In this document: positions 24,211 through 39,200 of the stretch, one piece after another
How positions within the stretch are numbered: position 1 is the stretch's first letter
How the letters are laid out: every line of letters begins with the position of its first letter
Assembly (NCBI GenBank): GCA_015061285.1
Contig: SUWW01000006.1
Location: 1-64,000 of the forward strand
Source of the DNA: Bacteroidales bacterium
GTDB taxonomy: Bacteria > Bacteroidota > Bacteroidia > Bacteroidales > Marinilabiliaceae
Direction of reading: 5' to 3'
Length of the DNA stretch: 64,000 bases
Notes under the pieces: generated by a model
Databases searched by the model: none
Told to the model about the DNA's origin: nothing
The model's input: the letters and a program-made list of their open reading frames with translations, nothing else
Program-made: the position numbers and the translations under genes

Positions 24211-27200
24211 ATGAGAAACGTGTACCGAATTAGTGCAGAGCCATTGGCTCTCGCGAATGTTTCGCTGTTATCATTACGCAGATTATCAAAATTGCACACA
24301 AGGCTGTATAGACTATGTGCTGTTGCAATGTGTTTCCTTTTGACTTTAGGGTTTAGTGCTGAGACATGGGCGCAAACGCGAACCTATGGTGGCATTACAT
24401 TCAATGAGTCGACGGATGCGCCTCTTAAGAATGCCGCGGGCTATTATCAGATTACTAATATCAGGCAGTTGGCGTTTGTTGCTTATCGTGTAAACAACAA
24501 CGCTACGTGGGCAGGAAATGATTACATTTTGACTGCCGACCTTGATATTACGGGCTATGAGTGGGTGCCTATTGGTAATAAATACTACACAGCAGGCAAT
24601 GCCAATACAAAGCACGGTTCATTTGGAACAGCAATAAACTTAGGTGCTGGCGTGTTCTCTGGTACCTTCGATGGCAATGGGCATACCATTACAGGTTTGA
24701 CTCAAACTATGGGTTATACTACTTCGGGCCTTTTCGGTACGGCTCGTGGTACAATCAAAGATTTGACATTAGCTAATGTAAACGTGACTGGCGGTAATAT
24801 GTCGGGCGCGTTGCTTGGCTATTCTGCATATTCGGCAAGTTGGACGGGAGGTACAACCGTTACAAATTGTCATGTGCTGAGTGGTACGGTAAGTGGTAAG
24901 AATGAAGTTGGTGGTTTGATTGGTTGGAGCCATGGTGCAGTGGACGAATGTTCCAATGCAGCCTCGGTTACAGCTTCTGCAGAGAGCGTAGGTGGTGTTG
25001 TAGGTGGTCAGGATAGCAACAACATGACATATTGTACAAACTATGGTTCTGTGGTTAGTACCAATACAGGATATTCGTTGGCTGGTGGTATTGCGGGTAA
25101 CTTGCTTGGCTATAATACACCAGAGCTATTAGCTTGTGTCAACTATGGTTCGGTGACTGCTGCAGGTATGAACACTGGTGGTATAGTAGGTGAGCCTAAC
25201 GGACAAGTGCTCATAAATAGCTGTATGAACTATGGCGATGTCAGTGGTGCTACATACGTAGGTGGTATTGCTGGTACGGCGCGTAACTCGCGTGCTGCTG
25301 CTGGCTCGAACTCTACCGTTTCTGTATGTATAAACTATGGTAACGTTTCGGGTACAAACTACGTGAGCGGTATAGCCAACTCTAAAGGCGATGGTGGTGG
25401 ATACGAGGGTATTGTTACTATGAATATCAACGTAGGTAAGGTTACAGGTACGAGCAATGTAGGACAAATATCAAGCACGGGACTTTCGTTGGCAGGCAGT
25501 GTAGATAACTTCTACGACTACCAGAAGACCTACGATTGCAAAGGTATTAGCCTTACTGCCGACCTTACGGGTAAAGCTGAGGCTAAGAGCACGGCAGATA
25601 CATATAAATGTCAGAATACTCATGCCAATTCAGATGCATCGAAGAGGCTATGGCGCACGCTCAATGGCGTAGCATATCCAATACCTGCAATGCTCTACGA
25701 TGGAGGCGATGCATGTGCGATGTTGCAGATGGTGGCTGGCGTGTGTCTATATACAGGAAGCAACTACAGCACAGAAGGTGACTATGATCTTCAAATAGAT
25801 AGCGAATTCCGCTTGCCTAAAAAACTTTCCAACGACATAGCAAATATCACATGGGAGGCATCGCCTGCAGGAATAGTAACAGCTACCGAAGGCACAAACG
25901 ATTGGGTATTTACGCCTTCTGGTACTTTGGGTGGCGAGGTTACACTCACTCCATCTATAAATGGTACGCCTTGTACTGATGCGGCTGTTACGCTTACCAT
26001 TGGTGATATAACAAATAGTAGATTGGTCTACAGTCCTACGCCAGTGCCCGACTATGTGTGGACTGGCAATGCAATAGAACCTTCGGTAGTGGCACAAATC
26101 TACTTTGGCTATTTGTCAAGTAAAGCTTCAAACAAGGCTGGTTCGTTGCTCGATGCAAGCCAATATTTGGAGATAACCTACGAAGACAATGTTGATCCTG
26201 GAGTTGGTACTATAATAATAAAAGGTGTAAATGGCTATTGTGGCGAGCAGAAGCTCAATTTCAACATTGTGCCAATACATCAAATAACAGCAGTAAGCTA
26301 TGCTAATGCGCAAGAGTCTTGGACAGGTTCGGCTATCGAAGCTGACTACGATGCTCTTACGGTTACTTATGACGAATGCGTCACGAATGACGATGGCTCG
26401 TATAAGACAACGAACACCGGAAAAACAGTAACAGGTGATGCCTTGCGTGCTCTTGTGGAGTCGGGGCAGATAATACTTACGTATGAGAATAATGTAGACA
26501 GAGGAACGGCTACCGTTACCGTTTCGGGCGATGGTACGAACTTCGCTTGCAAGAACGATGCTTGCAAGAACTTCACCTTCAAGATTAGAATGCCACTCCG
26601 CGAGATGGTGCTTTCGGAGGGCTATTCGGCAGGCAATTCCGTTACGCGTGACCATTTGGCAGAAATAGTGAGCGTATACGATTTTGCTGGCTATGGCGTT
26701 AATTCTACATACTATGATCTTACTTATTACGATAAAAATGGGGCTCTAATACCTACAGGTTCTGGCTCTATAAACCAAACATATAGCCCAATAACGATAC
26801 GCGCTACGGTGAATACGCGAGGCGTTAATAATCAGTATGTAGAGGGCTCGTACGTAGAGGCTAAATATCTTATAGGTGTGCAGCCATATTTGTTTATTAC
26901 TCAGGGTAGTACGCATGCGCGTTTTGTTGCTATGTCACCTGCAGAGAGAAATAATTATGTAGCTGGTACTGTATATCAAGGCGAGACTGTTAATGCTACA
27001 TATTCACTTACTGATATATTCTCAAATACAGGGACTCACACATACCAAAGCAAATTGTGGGAAGATTGGTATGGCGCAGCTAATCCAATGCCAGCGACCA
27101 TAACCGACGTATATTTCGAAGAGAGTTTCAAAGATTTGGCTTGGCCTTCGGGTGCATATATGTTCCAAGGAATGACAGCACTCAAACATTTGCACGGAGT

Positions 27201-30200
27201 GGCGAACTTCAATACTTCGGCAATGATCTCTATGCGATATATGTTCGATGGCTGTACGGCACTCGAAGATGCCGACAACGACTTTGCTTCGTTTACAGCT
27301 CCCGAAGTGGAGGATATGGAGGCAATGTTCAAGAATTGTGAGAAGTTGACTAAGGTCGACTTTAGCAAGATGGGTGGTACGCCAAATTTGACATATTGGT
27401 TGAACGACATGTTCTATCAATGTTTTGCTCTTGAAGAGGTTGACTTGAGTGGTATGACCACTAATAAGGTTCTGGAAATGAAGTCTGTGTTCCAATGCCC
27501 TGATCCTACAAAATCGGGTGATACCTATAGTGGCAAGAGTAATTTGAAAAAAGCCAATTTGAGCAGTTGGACATTCAATGCATGTACCTCAATGCAAGAT
27601 ATGTTCCGTGGCTGTTGGCAGATGGAAGAGGTAGATTTGAGTAGTGCAGCGGCAGCTCCTAATCTTACATCTTTGTTGCGTATATTCTACTATTGTACGA
27701 AACTCAAGAGTGTAGATTTGAACAATTTCGAAACCAGCAATAAATTGAACAACGTAGCTCGTATGTTCAGTAATTGTGAAGCCATTACGTCAATCAAGAT
27801 GGATAAACTGAATACCGAAGGCGTAACTGGCACTGGCGGATTTAACACATACGATGATGGTATGGCAGAAATGTTCAATAACTGTCGTTCGTTGACGTCG
27901 TTGGATTTCTTGCAGCATATATCTACAAAGAATTGTACGAAGTTCAATCGTATGTTCCGTAGCTGTATGTCGTTGGAAGAGGCCGACCTACATAAGTTTG
28001 AAACAAGTAAGGTTAAGTATATTAACGCTATGTTCGAAAGTTGCCGTTCGTTGAAGAAGGTTTCGTTCCTACAATGCGATTTGAGTAAAGTCGAGATTGC
28101 GCAATATATGTTCAACGACTGTAGCCAATTGGAAGTAGTAGACTTCTCGGGTGTTCGCAGGATGCCGAATTTGAGCAATGTAAAAGTTATGTTCAATGGT
28201 TGTACATCGTTGAAGACAATCTATTGCCGCGACTACGATACCGATTGGACAACAGGCGGTAAGATTACCACCGGAAATGGTGATGGCTCTACAAACGATG
28301 CTAATAATTCGTCGGATGAAACTGCTGTATTTGGCAAAGGTTGGTACGACTATAGTGTTGATGGTGGTTCTGGTGGTACATGGAGACCAAGCACTGCACC
28401 TTCGGGACTTGTTGGTACTCCTACTCCAAAACTCTCTATCCCTAAGTTGGATGGCGAGAGTACTTCTGACTATGAGGCACGAGTAAATTTATTGTGGTTC
28501 AACGATGTTACTTGGGCAAAGGCAAAGGCTGGCGACTACGATGGACAACTTGGCGTTGGCGACGGACACTACAAGAGCTATCGCGGTTTGAAGAGTGCCA
28601 ACTTAGGTGGTTACTTCACTGCAGCTACGCTCGATGCCGAGATAAAATATGATCGTTGCGTGGCTAACGATACCATTGATGCTATATATGCGGGTCCTGA
28701 TGGTTACGGTCTTAAGATAGTTAAGGTGATATTCGACGGTCAGGATGTAACCACAATGACCGACTACGATGGCGAACTCTACTACGAGGTTATAGTTACG
28801 CGAGGCGGCAAGACCACAAAGCGTGACGTTCATGGCGTATGGAGTGCAGTTACTTCAGAGCCAGCCGATACCATCAATGCAGGTTGCGACGATATAACCG
28901 TAACCATATCTACAGCCGAGACTGGTATTGTGCGTAGCCAGACATTCTACATTCGCCCTGTTTCGTTGCAATACGACGAGGCAATTGATTGGAATGGCGT
29001 TGTAGATGGTCAAGTATGGACGGGTGAGCAACTCAAGCCCGATCTTACTGGCAAAATACATTATAAATATACACGCCGCAATGGCGAAGAGGTAGACTAT
29101 GTTCTTACTGTAGCCGAGAAGGGTAGTGCAGAAGCAGCTACTGCCGATGTGGTGTGTGAATATGGCGAGAACATAGAGGGTGAGGGAACTATAACCCTTA
29201 CTGGTAGTGCTACGTCAGATTGCGCTGATGGCTACAAGACTGGCGGTAACTTCTATGGCACTAAGGTGTTGCGATTCCCAATAGTGAAAGTAACGCTCGA
29301 CTATCCAGAGCCTACTTACATAGGCAAAGAGATAACTAAAGATGTGCTTGGCGTGAAGATTAACAATAGCGCTGCACGCAACACGATGTCGATGCTTGTG
29401 AATGGTAGCTATGAAGATGTGAGTGTGGACTATAGCTACGACAACAACATTTGTGTAAGCCGCGATGCCAATGGCGAAGTGATAGAGAATGCTGCGATAG
29501 TGATGACATTCAGCAGTTCGGCAGCATCGCTCAACTTCACCGTAACGAAGTTCTTCAAGATTATGCCAGCACCACTCACTGTGCGCCCGAAGGCTGCTAC
29601 GGTGGTATATGGTAGTAACTTGACCGACTTGGACTACGACCAGTTTGAGTTTGAGTGCGAAGGCCTTGTGAATGGCGAGACTATAGATGGCACCGACGGT
29701 TGTGGCAACCCAGTATTCAAGACTATGCCTAAGCCTAATTCCGATTATTCGGTATCCGAAGGCAATCCATCGACATATAAAGCTGCAGGAACTTTACATA
29801 ATATAAACTTCTACGGCGGCTCAGCGCCTAACTATGAAATCACATACGAGACGGAGCAACTTCTCGAAGTGGTTAAGCGCCGACTCTTTGTAGAGGCCGA
29901 CACCAAAGAGGTTTCCTTTGGCGATGCTGCGCCTACCTATACATATAGTTATAGAGGTTTTGCGAGTGGCGAGACTGCGAGCGTACTTACTGGCACGCCA
30001 ACATTGTCGTGCGACTATGTGCCGTACGCACGCGACATGAAGTTCGATATAAAGGTAGACGTGGAAGGTATGTCTGCCGCCAACTATACAATTGAGGGTG
30101 TAGATGCTGTTTTGACGGTTAATCCTGTGGAATTGAGTAAGATAACCAACTTGCAATACACTACCACAGAATTCGATAACTCTATTAAGCGCCCGACATT

Positions 30201-33200
30201 CAATATTACTACCAAACCATCGGATGCAGTATTGTCGGATGCAGTGGTGAAGATAGCCAACGACTCAAGCTATATATATACTGTATATGAGAATAACTAC
30301 TATGTAGGTACTGCTACAGTGTCTGTCGATGGTGATGGTACGCACTATATTGGCTCACTATCTAAGACATTTGAAATTACAGGAGAATGCGGTCTTGTGG
30401 TATCTAAGATTACTGAAGATGACCCTGTATACACAGGTGAAGAGATTAAGTTTGGCGTAGATGTGCTTAGTGCTAAGTATCTTAAGGTTACTAAAAAGTA
30501 TTGGCTTAACAATAATCAATCTGTGCAAGTTACCGTTACCAGCCCAACTACATTAGATGATGGCGTTGATGTACCTCAAGGTAAGATATTAACTATAGTT
30601 GACTTGAGTGGATATTCAAATGCTGATTTGGAATATGCAGAAGAGGATTATATTAATGCTGGTTCTAAGAACTTGTCTTTCAATGAAGATGTAGCACCAT
30701 TTGAAGAAAATGTCTCTTATACTAATTATGTAAAGGCGTATAAAGGTGAGAGATCGTGGTGGTTTGGCTGGAATTATGGTGAAGGTGAGCCTTATGGTGT
30801 AAATGAGCAAATTAGTAATTATGGACAAGTTGATCGTATCTATTATGAATATGATGGTAATACTGGCTCTGGTATATTTAGCCCAACATATCGTTGGCGT
30901 TATGGTAATGGTAATGGTCAATATGAATCAATATTCTCAACTGGTGGCACTGAAATACAGACCGCCGTTCTCCATGGTTGTGGCTTTACATATACCATAC
31001 TACCAAAAGACATCGACACCACTAACGTAGAGGGTGCTGGGGCTGTTTCTATTGATATGCCGTACGAGCACACGGCTTACACTGGCAGCGCATTAGAACC
31101 TGAGCCTATCGTAAAATATAATGGAATGACCCTTGTGAAGGGTACAGACTATACACTTGAATATGAAAACAATACGGCAGTAGGTACGGCAACCGTAACT
31201 ATAAAAGGTATACGCGAGACAACGCCTAACTATGGTAACTATAAAGGTGAGGTTACGCGCACATTCGAGATTACTAAAGCTCCGCTCACCGTACGTGCTA
31301 CTGTGGATAAGAGTTCGATAACCTATGGTGATGCTTGCCCAACAATTGGTTACGAAATAGATGCAAGTCAACTTGTGGGTGATGTTGCACTGCACTATGC
31401 CGATCCAGACCGCTACAACATGACTGAGGCTGAGGTGCTTGCGGAGATATTCACCACTGTGCCCGACCCTGCGGTATCGACAAACTACAATGTAGAAAAT
31501 GCATTGAGACGCGGCGTTGGCACATATAACGTTACACTTGGTGCTTTCGCATCGAACAACTATGAGCTAACGCTCGAGAATACCACCTTCGACGTAACTA
31601 AAAAGGAACTCACAGTAAAGGCTAACCACGATGATATTCAGGTAAGTTTTGGACAGTCGACGAAAGTGGAAGGTGGCGTAGAGTATAATCTTAAGAATCA
31701 ATACTATGCTGCTGTAATTACAGGATTTGTATACGGCGAAACCATTGCCGACCTCGATTGCAGAAGCAACTTGCGCTTGCTCACCGAATATATACCATAT
31801 CCAGAAACTGGTCACCAGCAAGCTGGAGAGACCGCACGTGTATATATAACAGGCGCTACGGGTGGTACTTGCCCCGATGACGAGGACACCAACTATACAT
31901 TCAAATACTACAAAGCAGATGGCACTGAAGTTACCAATGCCGACGACTTTGCTACTATATATATAAAAGGTAGTTTGTTGACCATAACACCTACCACAGG
32001 CTACAACCAGATATACTATGCTGGTTCACTTGATGAGATAAATGCATCGTGGACAGCAAAAGACGAATGGAACAACACGTTAGTAGCTTCCGATTTCGAC
32101 CTTGAGCCAGTAGAGTTGACCTCTACGTATGGCACAAACGGACATAAATATGTAGGGGAGACATTCCGCATAACTGTAGCCAAAGGACATAAGACCAACT
32201 ACACCACGCGCAACTTCTTGCCCGATGTGGATATTTATAAAGAAGTAGAGATTATCTGCCGTGACCTTACGCCGCTCGATCCTGCAACGTCGGCAAATGA
32301 CGATCGATTGAAGATTGAAGGTCTTAATGCCGACAATCGTATTGAGGTTGCCTATAAGAATGGAGCTGCAGTAACAAAGGCTGAAGTGTTGAATGCATTT
32401 ACCATTCAGCTTAAGAATGGTATGAACAACGACGAATGGGAGAACCTTGTTGAAGGCACAGACTACACCTTGGAGTTGATGACTACGAGCGGTATCGGCT
32501 TCTCTGGCGACTGGACCAAAGCAGGTTTGCACCGTGTGAAGATTTCAGCTCTCGCCGACAATAAGTATTGTGGCAACTTCACTGTTGATGTTGATATTCT
32601 TATTGTACCTGCAGTTGTTTTGACGGCAGATGGCAAAGCAACGTTCGGATGCTTTACACCTTCGCAAATAACTGTTGGCGGCACGTTCAACGGAAGCGAA
32701 ATCGAGAAAATTGCCAAGTTGCCAACAGGTGTTTTGCAAGATGAGTCAGGTAATCTTCTCAGCTCTTCGTGGGTTGGTTATAGTGATGTCTATTCTACAG
32801 ATCTCTTCAATACTTATACTGAAGTGGTATTCGATGAGAGCTTCAAGAAGGTATATCCGACTAGTACGAGCGGTTGGTTCAGTGGGGCTACTGGACTTAC
32901 TACTATAACTGGTATAAACGAGAATTTGAACACCGAGCGCGTGACGAACATGTCAGATATGTTCTATCAATGTAACGCTCTAACATCGCTTGATATTAGT
33001 GATTGGAATGTAAGCGCTGTTACTACATTCTATAGAATGTTTGAGCAATGTCAATCATTGAAATCATTGGATTTGAGTTCTTGGAACACTGCCAATGTGA
33101 CGGATATGCGCGGCACGTTCTCTCACTGCGATGCACTTGAAAAATTGAATATAGTAGGTTGGAACACTGCAAACGTTACGACTGCGAATTGGATGTTCGC

Positions 33201-36200
33201 TAATTGTAAAAAGCTTGCGTCTATTGACTTGTCAACGTTCGATTTGGGTAAATGTACTGATGTGGCTAATATGTTCAATGGCTGTACATCATTGGCACGC
33301 ATATATTGTGCAAGTTCATCGACCAATTTCTCAGGTATAAAGACGAGAGGTGATGTGTTCAAGAATTGTAATAAGTGCTTGCTGAAAGGTGTTGATGGTA
33401 CAACAGTAGTAATATATGACGGTTCTGCATCGGGAGATTACTTCAAATCGGCTTCGTTAGGTGGTTACTTGTCACCAAAAGTTGGCACATTGACGCCTCG
33501 TGTTGGTGAATTGACTGCTACTCTTGACAACGACACCACAATATTTGGCTCTGCGGTGTCACTTGTACCAGATTTGAATGTTTACTTCGATGGTGAAAGT
33601 GATGCCTTGACACCTGACGTAGATTACATTGTTACCTATTATAACGAGACAACTAAGGAGACTCTCTGTGAAGTAACCAAACCTGGTAGATATACTATTA
33701 CCATTGCTGGTATTGGCGCATATGCAGGTAATGTAGCAGAGACGGTGGATTACTACGTAGTTCAGCCAAGCGTAATAGTATACAACAGCAGCAAGAATGC
33801 CGACTTTGTACTTACTACTGAAGCATATACGGGTAAGAGCCTTACTTACAAAGACAAGAGTATTGAGCGTGTTTATGCTATCAGTGGATTGAAACTTGCT
33901 GAGAAACCAACAGTAACTATAGGTGATTTCAATACCAGTACATATAAATCGGGAACGAATAATAATGGCTATTGGAAGAGTTCCTCACCAGACGCTACCA
34001 TATTGGGAATTGAAACAATAACCTTTGACGAATCTTTTGAAAAGGTTCGCCCAACAACTATGCAGTCATGGTTCGGTAGAACAGGACGCGACAAGAAGAG
34101 TGATATGGCGTTGAAAACGCTTGTTAATCCAGAATACATACATACAGAATTGGTGACAAATATGAAGTATGTGTTCAATGCTTGTGGCGCTTTGAAAACA
34201 GTAGATGTGTCTTCTTGGGTTACCGACAAAGTAACTACACTCGAAGGTATGTTCACATGCTGCGCCGAGTTGACGAGTGTTGATGTGTCTAACTGGAATA
34301 CCGAGAATGTAACGACATTCAAAGATTTGTTCATGTGGTGCTACAAGTTACAAGCGCCTGATTTAAGCGGATGGAAGACGAGCAAAGTAACTGATATGTC
34401 AGCAATGTTTGGTAAAACGTATGCTATGACACATATTGATGTGTCGACGTTTGATGTATCTAAGGTTACGAACTTCAACTACATGTTTGAGGCATGTTCT
34501 ACATTGGAGAGAATATATTGTGAAAGTACAACAACAAACTGGGCTTCTGGAGCAGGTCAGAGCTCTTCTAACAGTAATAGTAGTAATACATTTGATGTCA
34601 ATTTGCCATTGTTGATTGGTGTCGCAAGCAATGGTAATCAAGTACTATATTCTACAGTAAAGAGTAAGAGCCAAGCCTATGCAAAAGCTGCAGATTTGGG
34701 TGGTTACTTTACTCCTGTCGTAGTGACATTTGATGTTGCTGATGTAGTGTATACTGGCAATAAAGTAGAGCCTATAGTTAGCAATGTTTGGTATACATAC
34801 ACAGAATTAGAGCCTTATCAAGAAGGCACAGAAGATACTCATTTGAAATATGTAGTAGAGGTAATAGATCCAGCTATTGATGTAACAGATGATGCAGAAG
34901 TGAAGGTTTCTCGTGCAGACTTCTCAGAGAAGAATACGACTAAGACATTCAAGATTATGCCTAAGAGCATTGCTGAAGACGATGAAGAACTTGGCACTTC
35001 ACCTGTACTCGCAGGAACTATTGCAGATAAACTATACACTGGTTCGGCAATAGAGCTTACTTCTGAAGAACTTGCTTCTCTGCTTACCTACAATGGTGTA
35101 GCGTTGGTAGAGGGAACAGACTTCGAAGTGATGAGCTACGAGGATAATATAAATATCTCTACCTCAACAACTAAGGCTAAAGTTACACTCACAGGTAAGG
35201 GTAACTACAAAGGCACACGCGTGGTTGAGTTCAACATCACCAAGGCATGCTTGAAGACACTCGAGACTGCAGGTAAAGTGACAGTAGACGATATTGCAGC
35301 ACAGATATTTACTCATGCGGCTATCACACCAAGTGTAGTGGTTAAGCGCGAAGGCACAGCACTCGCAGCTACTACCGACTATACTGTAACATATACAAAC
35401 AACACATGCGTAGGTAGCAGCACCGTAACTATAAAAGGTGCAAACAACTACGACGACTCTGACGAGTGCGCACTCACAACGACATTCGCTATAGAGCCTG
35501 CAGCTCTCACGCTCAAGGCTAACAATGTGGCTGTAACATACGGTCACGACTTTAGCGAGGCTGCTACTCAGGGTTATACCTCTACGGGTTTCATTGCGCC
35601 CGACGATGCAGCAACGCTGATAGAAGATGTGACATACGCATCGGAGGATTACACCAATACTAAGAGTGTTGGCGAGTATAAGAATCAAATAGATGTGGTT
35701 ACTCCGAAAGACAACGCCGACTGCGCGTTGAGCCTCGATAACTACACCGTAACTAAGGCTGATGGCAAACTCACCGTAAATAAGGCAAACCTCGCAACTG
35801 AGGATGCTGCGGGACAGATTGCTATTCCAGAAATAGACGATCAGACCTACACGGGCAGCGCGATAGAGCCAGAAATTACTGTTACCTACAGCAGAAATGG
35901 CGTGGCTCTCGTGAAGGGTACAGATTATAAGGTTACCTACACCGACAATGTTAATGTTGGTACTGCAACCATAACAATAGAGGGACTTGCAAGTAGCACC
36001 AACTGGTGGAACGGCAACGCCATCACACGCACCTTCAATATTGTGCAAGCTGAACTTTCGGCAGATATTGATGAAAGTTCATTCGTATACAATGGCGAAG
36101 CTCAGAAACCTACTGTAACTGTTACGTTTGGCACTACTGAACTTGCGCAGAGTGCAGCTAACTATAGCCTAACATGGAGCAATGCAAGCAGTACCGATGT

Positions 36201-39200
36201 AGATAGCTACACCGTAACGGTAACACCTGGCACAAACTTCTCGAAGGTGAACGGAGAGACTACCGTGACATTTACTTATACCATTACCAAGGCAGAACGC
36301 CCAGCTCCTACGGTAACTGCTGTGGATGAGACCGTTTGCAACAAGAACGATGGTAAGATTACTGGCGTTACCAATGAGATGGAGTGGAGTAGTGACAATA
36401 TTACATACACTGCTGCCACAGGAAATCTTGAAAACTTGTCCGATGGTACATATTACGTACGCTATAAAGAGAGCGCTAACTATAAGCAATCTGCTGAGAC
36501 TACCGTTACAATAGACGAAGGCGGCAAGTTGACAGTGACATTCGACGTAGATGGAGGTTCTACTGTAGAAGCTAAAGAAGTTTGCTACGGTGAAACCATT
36601 ACTGCTCCAAGCACTACGAAAGATTGCTACACGTTTGGTGGTTGGTATGCTGATGCAACATTCAGCACGTCATTCGACTTCACGGCTGGCATAACCGACA
36701 ATACCACTATTTACGCTAAGTTCACACAAGACAGGTTTACCATCACGTGGAAAAACGACAATGGTGCAGTGCTCGAAACAGATGAGAATGTGGCTTGTGG
36801 TAGCACGCCAAACTACGATAGTGCAACGCCTACCAAGACTGCCAATGCTCAGTATACATATACATTCGATAAGTGGTCGCCTGCTGTAGCTACAGTAAGT
36901 GGCGATGCAACATACACAGCTACATATAAGAGTGATGTTAATGAGTATTCCATCACTTGGGTTGATGGTGATGATATAATCTTGCTGGAAGAAGTATTAG
37001 CATACGGTGAAACGCCTGTATATGATGGTGCTATCACGCCAACCAAGACCGCAACTGCACAATATACCTATACATTCAATGGCGGTTGGAAACCGAATGT
37101 GGTTAGTGTTGTTAGTCCAGCTACCTACGAGGCTCAGTTCGACTCAACCGTAAATAAGTACACAGTAACATTCGTCGACTACGATGATAGCGCGATAAGC
37201 AGTAAGGATTACGATTATGGTACGGCCGCTGCTGATATTGCTAAGCCTACCGATCCTACTCGCACTGGCTACACCTTCACAGGTTGGACACCTACAGTGG
37301 CAGAGGTAACAGCTAATGCTACATATAAAGCTACCTATAGTTTGGATAGTTACACTATCACTTATAACCTCGATGGTGGTACGGTGGCAAATGCTAACCC
37401 AACTACCTACACAGTGAATAGTGCGGACATCACGCTTAATAATCCTACGCGCGATGGCTACACATTCAAGGGCTGGAGCGGTACAGATTTGACTGGCGAT
37501 GAGAATCAAACTGTAACAATAGCAAGCGGATCTACTGGAAATCGAACATACACAGCTAATTGGTTGCGTGATGTTACTGTAACCTTCACCGCTCAGACCG
37601 TAAATAGAACATACAAAGGCACTGCATGGGCCGATGAGACTGTTTATACATACGCAAGCAATGTGGATGCATACACAGTTTCGGCAGCCAACATTACATA
37701 CAACGGTGCAGATTGGGACGACTCTTATATCAAGACGAGCCGCACCGACGTGGGTACGTCAACTGTAAGCCTCGACCAGAGCAAGTTTGAGAATAAGAAC
37801 GCTGCTTACAACGTAACGTTTGTAGTGAATGGCGAAGGTGAGTTGACTATAGAACCGAAGGCTGTAACCGTAACAGTGAAAGGTAATAATGATACCAAGA
37901 CTTACACTGGTTCAGAGCAGAGCGTAAGCGGCTATACGTTTGAAGACGAGTTCGATGGCTTTGTAGCAAGCAAGGTTAACTACACAGGTGATGAGCATAG
38001 TACAGCTAAAGGTACTGATGTAGGTACATACAATATGACCATGACATCTGCAGACTTTAGCTACAATGATGCTAACTACGATGTAACCTTCACCGTGGAG
38101 AATGGCGCGTTGACTATTACTAAGCAGGCTGTAACTATTACAGTAACAGGTAATAACGCTACAGAGACGTTCGATGGCACAGCGAAGAGCGTAATCGGCT
38201 ATACCGCAACAGCTGATTTTGCTGAGTTCGATGCAGCTAAGGTTGTCTACAATGGCGGAACGCACAACACAGCAACTGGTACTAACGTCGGTTACTACGA
38301 GATGGCAATGGTAGCTGGAGACTTTAGCTATGATGACGCCAACTTTACAGTAACCTTCTCAATCGCGCAAGGTAAGTTGACCATTGAGAAGAAGGCTGTA
38401 GAGATACTCGTAGCAGGTGAAACCGCAACCAAGACATATAACCGTGAAGAGCAATCTGTAGTAGACTATGCATTGACAGGCTTCGGCACAGGCTACGATG
38501 CAAGCAAAGTGACATATAGTGGCACGGATGACCAGAAGACTGCTAAGGGCACGAATGTCGGTGAGTACAACATGGATTTGAAAGTATCCGACTTTGCTTA
38601 TTCAGATAATAACTATGACGTAACCTTCACAGTTACGAATGGTAAGTTGACCATCACGCAGAAGGAAGTAACGATAACAGTAGCAGGTAAGAAAGAGACC
38701 AAGACCTACAACGGCGCAGAACAGAGCGTAGTAGGTTACGATTTGACAGGCTTCGGCACTGGCTACGATGCGACGAAAGTTTCATACTCAGGCGGCGATG
38801 TTAAGCAGACAGCCAAAGGCATGAATGTAGGCAGCTACGACATGACTATGGCAGCTACAGACTTTAGCTATAGCGATGCTAACTACAAAGTAACCTTCGC
38901 AGTTACGAACGGTAAGTTGACCATTGAGTCTAAAGCAGTAACAGTGACAGCTCAGTCATTCTCAATAAATTATGGTGAGACTCCAGACTATGCAGCGCAT
39001 ATCGATTACGCTACTCTCGCGGATGGCCAGACTTCTGCTGATCTTGCAACGGCTGCCGCAGCAACGAGCGATTATGGTACTGCAGGAAATCTCTGCGCAG
39101 GCTCGTATCCAATTACATTCACCACAGAGGCTGCAGATGGAAACTACACCTTTACACATACGACTGGTACATTGACCGTAAATGCGATTGCAATCTCAGC

